DNA of 64,000 nt from Phlegmacium glaucopus (lineage: Eukaryota > Basidiomycota > Agaricomycetes > Agaricales > Cortinariaceae). Location: positions 240,929 through 304,928 of the forward strand of contig MU130710.1 in assembly GCA_015039465.1 (NCBI GenBank), in the 5' to 3' direction. Each line of letters opens with the position of its first letter. The stretch's first letter is position 1. Below, piece after piece: positions 49,637 through 59,456 of the stretch. The notes below the pieces were generated by a model. It made no database searches. It worked only from the letters and a program-made list of their open reading frames with translations, and had not been told where the DNA came from. A program made the translations under genes and the position numbers.

Positions 49637-50044
49637 ATGGTTAACGCTACTTGCTCATGCAAACATCTGGGAGACGACCATTACTTCATCCGTTGCGGTT
49701 GCAAAAATGATATGCCCGTAGATCATCCTATGCGCATCAATGACGACGCCTTTCACCATGTTTGGTGTGGCCATTGCTTGAAGTTTTGTTACAAAAAGCC
49801 CGCTTGCCCGGCTAGACTGCCCAAAACAAGGGTGAAACGCTCAATTCGCCGCCGGTTATACAAGGGTTCAGAGTACGTTCTTTCTTTGCGAGTGGATAAT
49901 ATTTTGCATTTTGTGTTCTCTTGCAACTTGTGAGGCCGCTACTCACGGCTTTGTTTGATTTGCAGATCCGTAGGCATGTTTACTTCGGTCAAAATGTTCT
50001 TTCGGAAAAGAATGGGACCCTTTTCACTTTCAGAGGCAGCGTAG
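49637..50044 (+). CDS. Small Cys-rich, probably zinc-binding protein
   Basis: Two exons (49637-49872 and 49966-50044) encode 104 residues. The 93-nt intron has donor GTACGT and acceptor TTTGCAG and joins in phase. Eight cysteines are paired as C6-x-C8, C20-x-C22, C44-x2-C47, C51 and C57, with several His (H15, H30, H40, H41, H46) available as extra ligands. A strongly basic stretch (RVKRSIRRRLYK) follows, and the end is FFRKRMGPFSLSEAA. No signal peptide is visible, so I infer an intracellular zinc-binding, possibly nucleic-acid-binding, protein rather than a secreted effector. Family not recognised. A T/A-rich TATA-like element (CTTTTAAAAA) lies about 50 bp upstream. Confidence 0.55.
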
Positions 50045-51467
50045 CGGAAACACCGACGGCGGGATCAGTGCACGAAGAGCTTTGCGTGTGGTTACATTTA
50101 CTTATCTGCTCGTACTTATTTACCTTTATATCTTCCACTCATAATTCGCTGATGACTTATGTACCAACCCTCACTATGCCCCCCACCATTGTTTGTGATT
50201 AATACTGTTAGGGCTATGTAGCAGTTGTTACTTGTTAGACATAGGTGGTATGATACTGCCATGTATATTCTCGGTGTGTTCTTCACATTAAAACATAGAC
50301 ATGAATTATTTATGTACAATGTGCGAGCTGCTAGTGTGCACAGGCCTCGTTATTAAGTTATGTAAAAGCATATTATCTACTTCAACGTAAACTTAATTCA
50401 GATAGTGATTGAGACGAAAAAAAAAGTTTGTGTGAGACATCCAGGTCATGATCATATCTTGCCCGATGCAGCACTATTAATTTAGCGTGTCCTAATATTA
50501 ATAGTTTTAATAGTCACGGCTGACCGCTGAACTATTATAATATAGATGCAAAAGCTCATTACAGACAAAATCAATCACCCATTCACCTCCGACTCGTCGA
50601 CCGCTTTCGGTGGCACTGTTATATCATATATATTATCCACTCATAACATCGGTGTTACGAAGGTCCGCCAGGCGTCAGGCTCCAGTTCCGTGTGATCTCG
50701 TGTGATGATGGAAGGGCTGCTTCGGGAGGTGGGGCCGGAAATTCCAGAGAGGATTTGAAGGGTGCTTCTTGCAAAGACTGTAGCAACTTGAACTTATCGT
50801 AACTGACCTCAGCTGATAACCCAACTTTAACAATCAACAATTTCGGTGGGCCATAGAGCATCATAATAGAACAGAATAGAACCTAGTTGCCCCGTGTCGG
50901 ATAAACTAATCACTCTTGGAGACCTCGAGTGCCAAGAGAATCCCTGGATGACCGCCGACTACGCTTTTGTTGGCACATGGCAGAATATGCGTTCGCCTGC
51001 AACGCATTTACCAGCCCGCGTCCGTGTCGCACATTTATCACACTGAGAGGGGGGGAACACGTCATTTATTTACCCAACGTGTCGCTGACCCGATTTGGAG
51101 AGTGTTGATGTTCGTATACACTGGTTCGGCGCTAGCGCCTTCAAATTGGCTACAGATATTTTGTATCTGGCACCTCGTTTGGAAAATACGATAAAGTGTC
51201 GACTTTGTGGATGATGGTATGATACTTTGTGCACAAGGCGGTATTTGAAAGTTCAACCCGAGATCGTCGATCAAGCCTCAAGCTTAATTTCAAGGACCGT
51301 CCCCAATTGATTCGCAGCAGGCAGGGTTAACCTCAGTATCAAAATTGTTATTTTCTTTATTTTATCTGTTAAAAAGAACCTGAACCATTGCGGAGTAGGA
51401 GGATGGGAACAGTAAATGATAGAAAACGACATTCCCCCAATATGTCCGGGATAAATTCAGTCCTTTG
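50045..51467. other. Intergenic, A+T-rich, no supportable gene
   Basis: A 69-codon minus-strand frame at 50655-50864 has some protein-like composition (LQEAPFKSSLEFPAPPPEAA) but no flanking exons or family match. Nothing else is readable. Confidence 0.45.
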
Positions 51468-53440
51468 TTAGAGTTTGGCAAATCGAAGAACATAGGGTGA
51501 AGAGTTCTTTGACTTCACTTTGTCGATGTCATCAAGGGTCACGGGTCGGCACTCATGAGCGTGATTATAACCAAGCCTGAAATTTAACAATGTTGACACT
51601 TTTTTGAAATTTATAAAAAGGTAAAGGTACACTCACCTTGTCCTTCCATCTGGTCCACCTGGCTTAAAGAACTCCGGTCTCCGAAGAAGGGAGACCACCA
51701 CAGCGCCGCCAAGACCCAGGTTGTGTACAAGCCCATATTTACCACGTTTGTCGGGGGTATCAAAAAGACCAGGAGCCTGCATAGGACCCGCCCCTGACAA
51801 ATTGTTAGAATTCATATATAGTACCTACATCAGGATGACTCACAGTCTCTTAGTTGCACTTTTCAAATGAAGAAGAGTTATCACATCGGCGGGCATAAGC
51901 ATTGAACGGTAAAGCCTCACTCATAATATAGAAGTGCATTCCAAGTCCAGTGGCTCCGAGAGGATGACCCTTGGCCTCAAGACCACCACTAGGGTTAACC
52001 ACGTATTTCCCGCCATACTTTTAAATAATAAATAAATTTCCAAATATAACAATTTACGGACACGCACGGTATTGTCCCCACGCTCGACAAATTTATGGGC
52101 ATCACCTGGTGCACATAATCCCAGAGCGGGATACGTGATGAACTGAAACACAAACATGCTTTCAGATGAGATTTGAGTGAAAACCGATTAAATCACCTCA
52201 TTGGCAGCGAAACAGTCATGGAGCTCCACGACCCCTACTTGATCACGGCCTTGACCTTCGGCAAATCCAGCTTCTTTGAAGACTTTGTCTGCGCATGTCT
52301 TGCTCATCTTGTATCCAACCACGTCCATAGCACTGCGTCCTTCGAAGGTGTCCACTCCGTCAGTGACAAGGGCTTGAGCCACGATCTCAATAGCTTGGTT
52401 CTCCAGTGCGTGAGAATGAACAAAATCTTCAGAAACGACAATGCAACACGCAGCACCGTCCTGAGAATGACCGGTTAGGCAGAGTAGCACAGTATACACA
52501 TTAAAAAGCTCACAGACGTAGGGCTACACATGAACTTTGTGAGATTTCTGGTGATCTTAGGCGCAGCTAGGACTTTGTCGACGCTCCACCCATCGCGGAA
52601 TTGTGAGTAAGGGTTGTGAATAGAATGTTTGTGATTCTTTGAGGCTGCTTGGCGGTAAAAATCTCAATACGAAAGGGATTCGAATTACATCCGTACCAAT
52701 TTTAGCCAGATGTTCAACACCACCACCATATTTTGAGAAATATTCTTGAGCACCATTGTCAAACATACGTGGAGCACCAGGCCCATGGTTTTCACCTAGA
52801 ACCTCTTCGAGGTCTGTAGAACGTTGACCAATAAGAACTGTAGGGGATGGTCGGTCTGGAAAGTTAGTTCCGAGACTGCCTGGCTTCATGCGCTCGAAAC
52901 CCAGCGCAAGGGCGCATTCAACTTGTCCATATTTCACTGCGTTGTTGGCTTGGTAAAGCGCTGAAGATCCGGTAGAACAATTGTTATTCACGTTGACAAT
53001 GGGTATGTGAGTGAGGCCGAGGTTGTAAAGGGCGCGCTAGAATACTTTTAGTCAAGTAAATTAGTGATTCAGCCTAGTAGACACCTGTCCGCTTGTAGAG
53101 TCCCCGTAGACGTAACCTACAAAAGCTGTCTCGACGGCATCGTAGTTGATACCTGTACGAAAACAGCTACTTGTCGTGGTCAAAACCCACTATATCCTTA
53201 AAATATACCCACCGGAATCGAGGAGAGCTTTGGTAGCGGCCTCAAGGCCCATCTATGATATAACATTTTATTCATCTTCAGCCTGAATTTCGATAAAAAG
53301 GTTGGCGTACGTCTTCCGTGGTCCTTGTGGCTCTCGGCTTTTGAGGATGTTAGAATATGCAATTTCAGGATATGAACATAGCTGACTTTTATAAATGCAG
53401 TGCATCCACCACCAACCAGAAAAGTTCTGCGACCTGGCAT
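51468..53440 (-). CDS. Peroxisomal SCP-x-type thiolase
   Basis: A sterol-carrier-protein-x-like thiolase that cleaves 3-oxoacyl-CoA in peroxisomal beta-oxidation. ATG 53440 starts [18 protein letters not shown]. Short exons follow in phase: [42 protein letters not shown]. The active-site Cys lies in [16 protein letters not shown]. Other family motifs are [28 protein letters not shown] (HDCF) and [17 protein letters not shown] (GHP). The last exon ends VLRFAKL and TAA at 51470-51468; AKL is a good PTS1 peroxisome signal. No SCP2 lipid-transfer domain follows, the usual stand-alone fungal form. About 450 residues; catalytic residues intact. Confidence 0.92.
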
Positions 53441-53930
53441 TGTGTAGTAGTTTGGGAGAAGTGTCGATAGTATGAGATTCTTCCGGCATCCGGTACTCTC
53501 GGCTTTGACTTTGCCGACAACATTGACAATCTTTGTTTGGTTGACCGGGGAGGAAACGCTGTAGTCCAGCAAAAGTATGAGGGGCTTCATTGGACAAAAT
53601 GAATTTCTTCTCAAGACCCCCTTTTTCTTAGAGAAGATTACAAATTCCTGACTGAATACTGATATATTTGGCCAAAGTGTAAAAACCCAGAAATTCTCGA
53701 CTTATCAGAACTTTATCTTTATTGAGAAAGAGGTGGATTTGAACGCTAAACAAATAACTTTGAGAAGAAGACCTCATGGTTCACATATAACATGTAGTAA
53801 AAATTCTTTGATCCTCCAAATTTTTATTTTGACCATAACTAATATATCTTGTGAATATTGTCACAAAATCTTGGAGACTATCATCAAAAATCAAGAGTCA
53901 AGAAACTAAGTTGGCCTATGTAACATCAAT

Positions 53931-54050
53931 AAACTTCACCAGTATAGAAAAAAACTTTACCAGTGTGACCTAAAACTTGGCTGTACTTGAAAAAAAACTT
54001 CGCCAGGTGTGACAAAAAGCTTGGCCGTATATAGAAAAAACTTCCACAGG
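53931..54050. repeat. Diverged tandem repeat, unit about 43 bp
   Basis: Units begin with an A-run plus ACTT(C/T)(A/G)CCAG, then TGTGAC, then AAA(A/G)CTTGGC(T/C)GTA. Two nearly full units (about 53950-53990 and 53992-54034) are flanked by partial ones in a very A+T-rich stretch. Confidence 0.6.
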
Positions 54051-54217
54051 ATAATTTTTTTTTCATTGGATTTTGCTATCACAGATTTGTTCGAAAAACA
54101 GGTGAAAAATAAGGCTTGATGAACCAGTTCCCTTATGTAATGTCAAATCATAATGAACTACAAACGACACCTAAATTCTTGAGACTTACTTTACTGAACT
54201 TCAAAGCTTCACCTATC

Positions 54218-54566
54218 ATGCTCTCCACTATTCCTTCCATTTTCTCTGCTATTTTGATGACCCAAGGCATACTTGCTGCTTTAACTCCCCAGCAAGTCAT
54301 CAACAACATCAACATCATGATTGTCGCGACTCTCTAGGAAAGCCAACTGTGCACTCTCGCTGCTCACCACCTTGACATCTCCTGCTCAGGTTTTCAAGTA
54401 AGTTGAATCTCCTGCTACAATGGTAGGATATTAACTAGATTTCCTGAGCAGACGCTGACCAGTAATATCCAAATGATCGTCAACGATCTTGGCGGCAATG
54501 TCACTGCTGTACCCCTCTTTTCACCAACAATGTGGCCCAGCTGATGGTCAACACTTTGAGGAGTGT
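54218..54566 (+). pseudogene. Hydrophobic-surface-binding protein (HsbA-like) pseudogene
   Basis: ATG 54218 gives a signal peptide (MLSTIPSIFSAILMTQGILA) and the family's start of the mature part, ALTPQQVINNINI. The frame then meets TAG at about 54335, while the next frame continues the expected KANCALSLLTTLTSPAQVF. After an intron (donor GTAAGT, acceptor GAGCAG) TLTSNIQMIVNDLGGNVTAV is good, and a one-base shift then moves the family sequence (TPLFTNNVAQLMVNTLRS) to another frame. Two or more shifts and a stop mean it is dead. Intact relatives are small secreted proteins that coat hydrophobic surfaces. The 3' half is not recognisable. Confidence 0.7.
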
Positions 54567-54937
54567 GAGTGCGAATTCATAACTCAAACCCATCCATTCC
54601 CAAATGGGCGTTTGTTGGAATTGTGGGTCGTGTCGGGAGTGATTTTTATCCATTTTTGTTATGTTCGGAGAATTGGACGTTTACATAACTCTCAATTAGA
54701 GCTCCGTGTTACAAGCGCTCATTGGGGAAATGCATCGATATTCACATGGAGGAATGTGATTAATGATTCAACACCTATGTCAGGATCATGTTCTCTTACA
54801 CTTTCTCAACAGGTATTCATATTTCATTCATCGCTTATGTCGCTCATTTTATAACAGCTAGCACTTACTGTCATCTTCCTGTCGATGAAGAAGAAGACCA
54901 AGACATCCAAAATTATCAACGAAAATATCTCACATAG

Positions 54938-55684
54938 GTTGCAGAGCCTTCCACCCGAAAACCCCCATTGCCTCCACCCAGTAGAATTAATGAGAGAGAC
55001 AACTCGGTCGTTAATACAGTTTTATCTAACGACGACCTCTACCAGATTCTAGGTGTCTCCAAGCAGCCAACTCTAGATAAAATGTCTCTCAGGCATGCTT
55101 ATCTTTCGCGGAGCAAAGCATGTCATCTAGAGTAAGTTCCCTATTTTATATGATAATCTCTTCCCTCAATGTTTTCGTCTATAAAGTAAATTTCCGGGCA
55201 ACCCCAACACCACCCATGCCTTTCAAAAAGTCGCCGTAGCCTATGATGTCCTCAGTCAATCCACACTAAGGAGGTTGTATGATAACCGTTCTCCGTCGTC
55301 GTATTTGCGGCGAGATCTATGGGTCACGTGGAGGAAACTTTCAGAGGCATCATCTCAGGTGTTTTCAATGATTTTCTTGACGGTGATTAAGAGGTCATCA
55401 GAACCCTCTCGAGTCAGTGTCCAACAATTGCCTTAAGCTTGGTGATGCTGATTCCCCGCTCTTTAGCTGCCGTAATCCCTCTATCAAACTTGGTGAAGAG
55501 GGTATTAATTCTGTACTTGGGACGCTGCAAGCCATTCGTGAACGCGCTTTAAGTGATTACACCCGCCTTCTGTCTACTTTTTGCCACTAATTTTTTATCA
55601 ATCAGCTTGTCGTACATGTATCTATGCTCTCCACGCTGAACTCACCCAATTACTAGAGTTGCAGCATGCCTTTCTATTCTCGTG
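54938..55684 (+). pseudogene. J-domain protein pseudogene, 5' part
   Basis: From GTT 54938 (start codon apparently lost) the frame reads VAEPSTRKPPLPPPSRINER, then a J domain: SNDDLYQILGVSKQPTLDKM, SLRHAYLSRSKACHLDKFPG and THAFQKVAVAYDVLSQSTLR. The HPD motif needed to stimulate Hsp70 is HLD, a single-base change (CCA to CTA) across an otherwise intact intron. Downstream, GVFNDFLDGD runs into TAA (about 55390). After a frameshift the family sequence resumes (GEEGINSVLGTLQAIRERAL, then TCIYALHAELTQLLELQHAF). It ends abruptly at 55684, where GMC oxidoreductase sequence begins. The missing C-terminal part lies at 57513-57745. Confidence 0.78.
55675..55684 (+). repeat. 10-bp direct repeat, left junction of the inserted GMC fragment
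   Basis: CATGCCTTTC, identical to 57513-57522. It marks the point where J-protein similarity stops. Confidence 0.7.
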
Positions 55685-57170
55685 CAACACCGGGCCACAC
55701 GAATAATTTGGAATAAAATTGTCACTGGAGGACTTCCTAGGCCGCAAGGGGTAGCGTTTCGGAGTCAAGATTCACCAGCTGGAGAGGTGACAATCAATGT
55801 AGAGAAGGAAGTCATCATTTCGTCTGGTACTCTTGGTGTAAGGAATTCCCCCCTTCTTTGACACCTCTCTAATGTCAACAAACCCAGTCCCCAAAATTCC
55901 TTGAACTCAGTGGCATCAGAAATAAAACGTAATTTTAAAATTTCAGCCAAAGCTATCCTAGAGATTGACGTGAATCGCTATAGTATTCTAGAGTCTCTGG
56001 GAATTCCAGTAACAGTAAGTTCTTTTCCCACTTTCCCCTCCTCTTTCTGACATGCTCTCTAGGTTGATCTCCCAGCGGTAGGGACAAACCTTCAAGATCA
56101 AGCACTCGTGGTGTTCCTATACGCCGCCAACACGCCAATCAATTCTTCAGATCCACATGCCCCTGGGACTATACTATCGTCCTTCCTTACACTGCCTCAA
56201 ATACTAGGCAAATCAGGTGCAGATTCATACGTCCAAGAGCTGAAGAAAACTATATCCCAGAGAGCTGCCACTGTCGTAGCTTCTGGCATGGCAGTGAGCC
56301 AAGTTGGATTGGAGAATATTTTCGCAATACAGGCGAAGCAGTTCGGGGAGCAAGATGGTATGTATTTGACTTCGGTTCGGATTAAAATCACTGATAAGTG
56401 ATAATCTGTAGCACCTGTCGTTGAGGTTATTTATGGAGCTTTGACTGAGCAATTACTCGGAATTGTTACTTGGATTCTACTTCCTCAATTGTAAGTGATA
56501 TGCGTTGGTTGAAATATGTGTCTCTGGAACTTGGTTTCCTCAATAGCCGGGGAACAGTACATATATCCTCCAGAGATCCACAAGTACCGCCTAGCTGTAT
56601 GTGCCCAGATATTCAGGTGCACCGATTCTGACACTAGTTGCAGTAAATCCCAACTACCTCACCGATGTACAAGATTTTTCTCTTCTCGCAAATGCAAGCA
56701 TGCTAGTTCGACAAATTGCTTCTACGCCAGTTGCCAAGTCATTGTACTCAGTCGAAGTTCAACCTGGATCGACTGTACAGACAGATAACGACTTCCGCAC
56801 CTTTGTTGAAAACAATTACGCACCAGTGCTTCATCCCATTGGAACTGCTGCCATGTTACCGAGATCACTAGGAGGTGTTGTAGACGCAAAGTTAAGGGTT
56901 TATGGTGTTCAGAATGTAAGGGTCGTAGGTAAGTTGTCTTTTATAAGCTAGTTACTATCGTGGCACTAGCATTCAGATGTGTTAACCCTTTATCTGGCAG
57001 ATGCTTCCATCATCCCAATCCAACTTTCAGCTCACCTTTCTTCTACTGTGTATGGGATAGCTGAAAAGGTCTGTCCAGGGTCATGTTTCGACTGAGATTG
57101 TTAATGTCTGATTCACTCTTTCTAGGCCTCTGATTTGATTATAGAGGATTGGTCATCTAGGTCTCAATAA
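55685..57170 (+). pseudogene. GMC oxidoreductase, 3'-half fragment inserted in the J-domain pseudogene
   Basis: The fragment starts inside the FAD-binding part (ILVQHRATRIIWNKIVTG) and runs to the natural C-terminus. Exons join cleanly: EVIISSGTLG / SPKFLELSGIRNK / ILESLGIPVT / VDLPAVGTNLQDQALVV. The substrate-binding domain follows, then LNPNYLTDVQDFSLLANASM, HPIGTAAMLPRSLGG (catalytic His region), LRVYGVQNVRVVDASIIPIQ and LSAHLSSTVYGIAEKASDLI, with TAA at 57168-57170. No lesion is visible, so the copy is young. The N-terminal GxGxxG Rossmann half is absent, so it cannot make a working flavoenzyme. Intact relatives oxidise alcohols or aryl alcohols. About 340 bp of non-coding DNA follow before the right junction. 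Confidence 0.8.
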
Positions 57171-57395
57171 GATACGGAGATGTGATGTTTTTTTTACTCT
57201 TTCTAGCATACTTGCTGTGGTCTGCGTTTGTATTTGCGTCGCACAGTCCCTAATTCAACTATTGGCGAATTGAAATAACAGCCCGGACCCGATTTTCGCG
57301 GTTGACTAAAATATGAACAAGAAGCAGACCGTTACATCCTTCCATCGTCCTAAGACTACATTTGGTCTGCACACACTATGGGCTGACATGACTTG

Positions 57396-57411
57396 CACAC
57401 ACACACACACA
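57396..57411 (+). repeat. (CA)8 microsatellite
   Basis: Eight perfect CA units in the non-coding tail of the inserted fragment. Confidence 0.9.
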
Positions 57412-57512
57412 TTGTAATATCTTGATTTGAGGTAGGATGTTCGACTTGAACAAAAGACGGACCGGGGACCAGGGGTACCGTCACAGGTCCTTGATATCTT
57501 TGGTTTCTTCAA

Positions 57513-57522
57513 CATGCCTTTC
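57513..57522 (+). repeat. 10-bp direct repeat, right junction of the inserted GMC fragment
   Basis: CATGCCTTTC, the second copy of the junction repeat. J-protein similarity resumes here (QHAFRDLSYFDIV). Confidence 0.7.
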
Positions 57523-57745
57523 GGGACCTATCTTACTTTGATATCGTGGGTCGCTCCCAGCTGACCATTCAGCTCACGAGAATCACACTTAGCCTTCCAA
57601 TTGCAATGGAAAAGGCCCTACAGGAACAACAAGCATACTACTTTGGAGCGATGTATTCTGCAGACCGTCTCGGAGAGGACAGCAGAAGAGAGAAAGCGAA
57701 GGAACGGCTATTCGTCCCGCGGCATGTTACATCAACAATCAACTT
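57513..57745 (+). pseudogene. J-domain protein pseudogene, 3' part
   Basis: It continues the J-protein exactly where the 5' part stops: QHAFRDLSYFDIVGRSQL, then TIQLTRITLSLPIAMEKALQ and SRREKAKERLFVPRHVTSTI. The similarity ends at a 14-bp tandem duplication (ACTTTCTGCTGTTG, 57742-57769), behind which ABC-transporter sequence begins. Confidence 0.7.
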
Positions 57746-57756
57746 TCTGCTGTTGA

Positions 57757-59313
57757 CTTTCTGCTGTTGACGCATACGTGGGTAAATCAATTTTGGACAA
57801 CTGTCTGCTCGCTGGACCATTGGCGGATCACACACGAATTCTCGTCACGCATGCTCTTCACGTATTGGACAAAACAGATTACATCTATGCCATGGATGAG
57901 GCTTATGAGGTTAGCTTTCCTCTTCAAATATCGATATTGAGCAAATTTGACTAATTTATCAATGGCCCTTCATTATGGCGAACAGTGTCGTTTTTGCACA
58001 TCTCATGGAAGAACATGGAACCCTGGAAATTGGACTGGAACAAGGCGATCAACCTCTTGGCAGTCGACGCAAGGGCAAGGATAAGAAAGATCTAAAGTTG
58101 AATGACCTAAGAAAGCCAATGCTGCGTTGACGCAAATCGAAGAGCATAACACTGGTCCTGTGACTTGGGGCACTTATCATAGATACTTGAAGTTTTCTGG
58201 CACTCTCACATGGGCGCCGTTCATTCTTTTCTTGATGACGGTAACTCAAGTAGCCCAAGGTATGTTTCAATCACAATTTTACCTTCAATCGAGGCAGCTT
58301 CTCATCTTTGACTCAGTTGGCAATAATTTGTTCCTTGGTTTTTGGACGTTGCGTAGCATACCAGGACTTACGCAAGGAGGTTATATGGCTATTTATGCTT
58401 CATTAGGTGAGGATCATTTCTTTTTTTCTTTTCTTTTCGTTCTGAAATGACTAATGCTATATATATTAGGCATAGCTCAGGCCGTCTTTGCTTTCTTATT
58501 CAGTGCTTCGTTTGTGTAAGTTTGCCTCTAGGTGATGGAAATGAAAGGCTGACGTTGACATTCAGGATTATGGCCTTGATTGCCAGCTTAAATCTCTTTT
58601 GGACTGCCTTGAATGCAGTTCTTCAATCTCCTACTTCATTCTTTGATACGACTCCTTTGGGTTTGTGCCTCTTTTTTTCATTTTTGAGTCTGCGTTAACG
58701 ATGTCTTATAGGCATGATACTCTCTAGATTGTCCAAGGATCAAGATACCTTTGATAACGAGGAAGTCGCCCATGTCGCCCATGTCATTTAGATCATCGTG
58801 CTAGTGAGTTAAACAGCGACGAAATCATACATTCGCAGTCCCATACAGCCCTCAATGGTAAGTAGGCACCTTAGTACACCTCTTATAAAGCATCTTCAAC
58901 ATCCTTCCGTCTTCTAGGCCCTCAAACGGACTCTCATCGCACTCGCAGGACCTATATACCATTCTCCATGGACTATGTTGTAATGTTCTCGTGGGCTGGC
59001 TTGGCTGGCGTTCTTCATCATAACTCTGCCTCGCCTTTCAAGCTGTGGTATCGGGGAAAGGATGTAGGCGGCCTATCTTTAAAGATAAGGGGTGCCGGTG
59101 AATATCTAAATATTGACTATTCAAGTTCTCGGGGCTAATAATGTTATTCTACAGGTGTATTGCGCTGGTTTTCTATACTTTCCCTTTGCTGGGAAATATC
59201 TTTGCCCCAATGGTTGTACTTTACTGTTTGGTCGCAATGTATTACCATCGATCCTCTGTTGAGACGAAATGGATCGACTCTCTCATGCGGTCAATCCTAT
59301 ATGCTTCGTTCAG
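57757..59313 (+). pseudogene. ABCC-type (YOR1/MRP-like) ABC transporter, internal fragment
   Basis: It begins just after Walker B (LSAVDAYVGKSILDNCLLAG), then ILVTHALHVLDKTDYIYAMD, VVFAHLMEEHGTLEIGLEQG and, after a one-base frameshift near 58125, TQIEEHNTGPVTWGTYHRYL. Membrane-domain pieces follow: APFILFLMTVTQVAQ, NNLFLGFW, GGYMAIYASLGIAQAVFAF and TTPLGMILSRLSKDQDTFDN. Similarity breaks near 58760. About 390 bp of unrelated DNA follow, and it resumes at about 59155 (FYTFPLLGNIFAPMVVLYCL, RSSVETKWIDSLMRSILYAS). It is cut at about 59313, before the second nucleotide-binding domain. It is therefore an end of NBD1 plus most of TMD2: a dead fragment. Confidence 0.75.
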
Positions 59314-59456
59314 TAATAGGGTTTCAATTGAGTAATTCAAGATAAATTGAGCTATATATCTGATTCTTTGATGACCAAAATCATCATCAAACACTCGTTC
59401 TTGTGTACCATCATCATCAAAACTGAGCCGTGCTCAGATCATTTGGATGGGCCAGG

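Noticed and set aside
50655..50864. 69-codon minus-strand frame with Pro-rich segment
   Set aside because: Isolated, no flanking exons, no family recognised.
54489..54854. 121-codon forward frame after the HsbA-like piece
   Set aside because: Starts in the wrong frame of the pseudogene and runs through DNA without family similarity.
54938..57745. J-protein and GMC pieces as one natural fusion gene
   Set aside because: J-protein sequence continues beyond the GMC part at the same residues, with duplicated junction bases; the order shows insertion into a dead gene.
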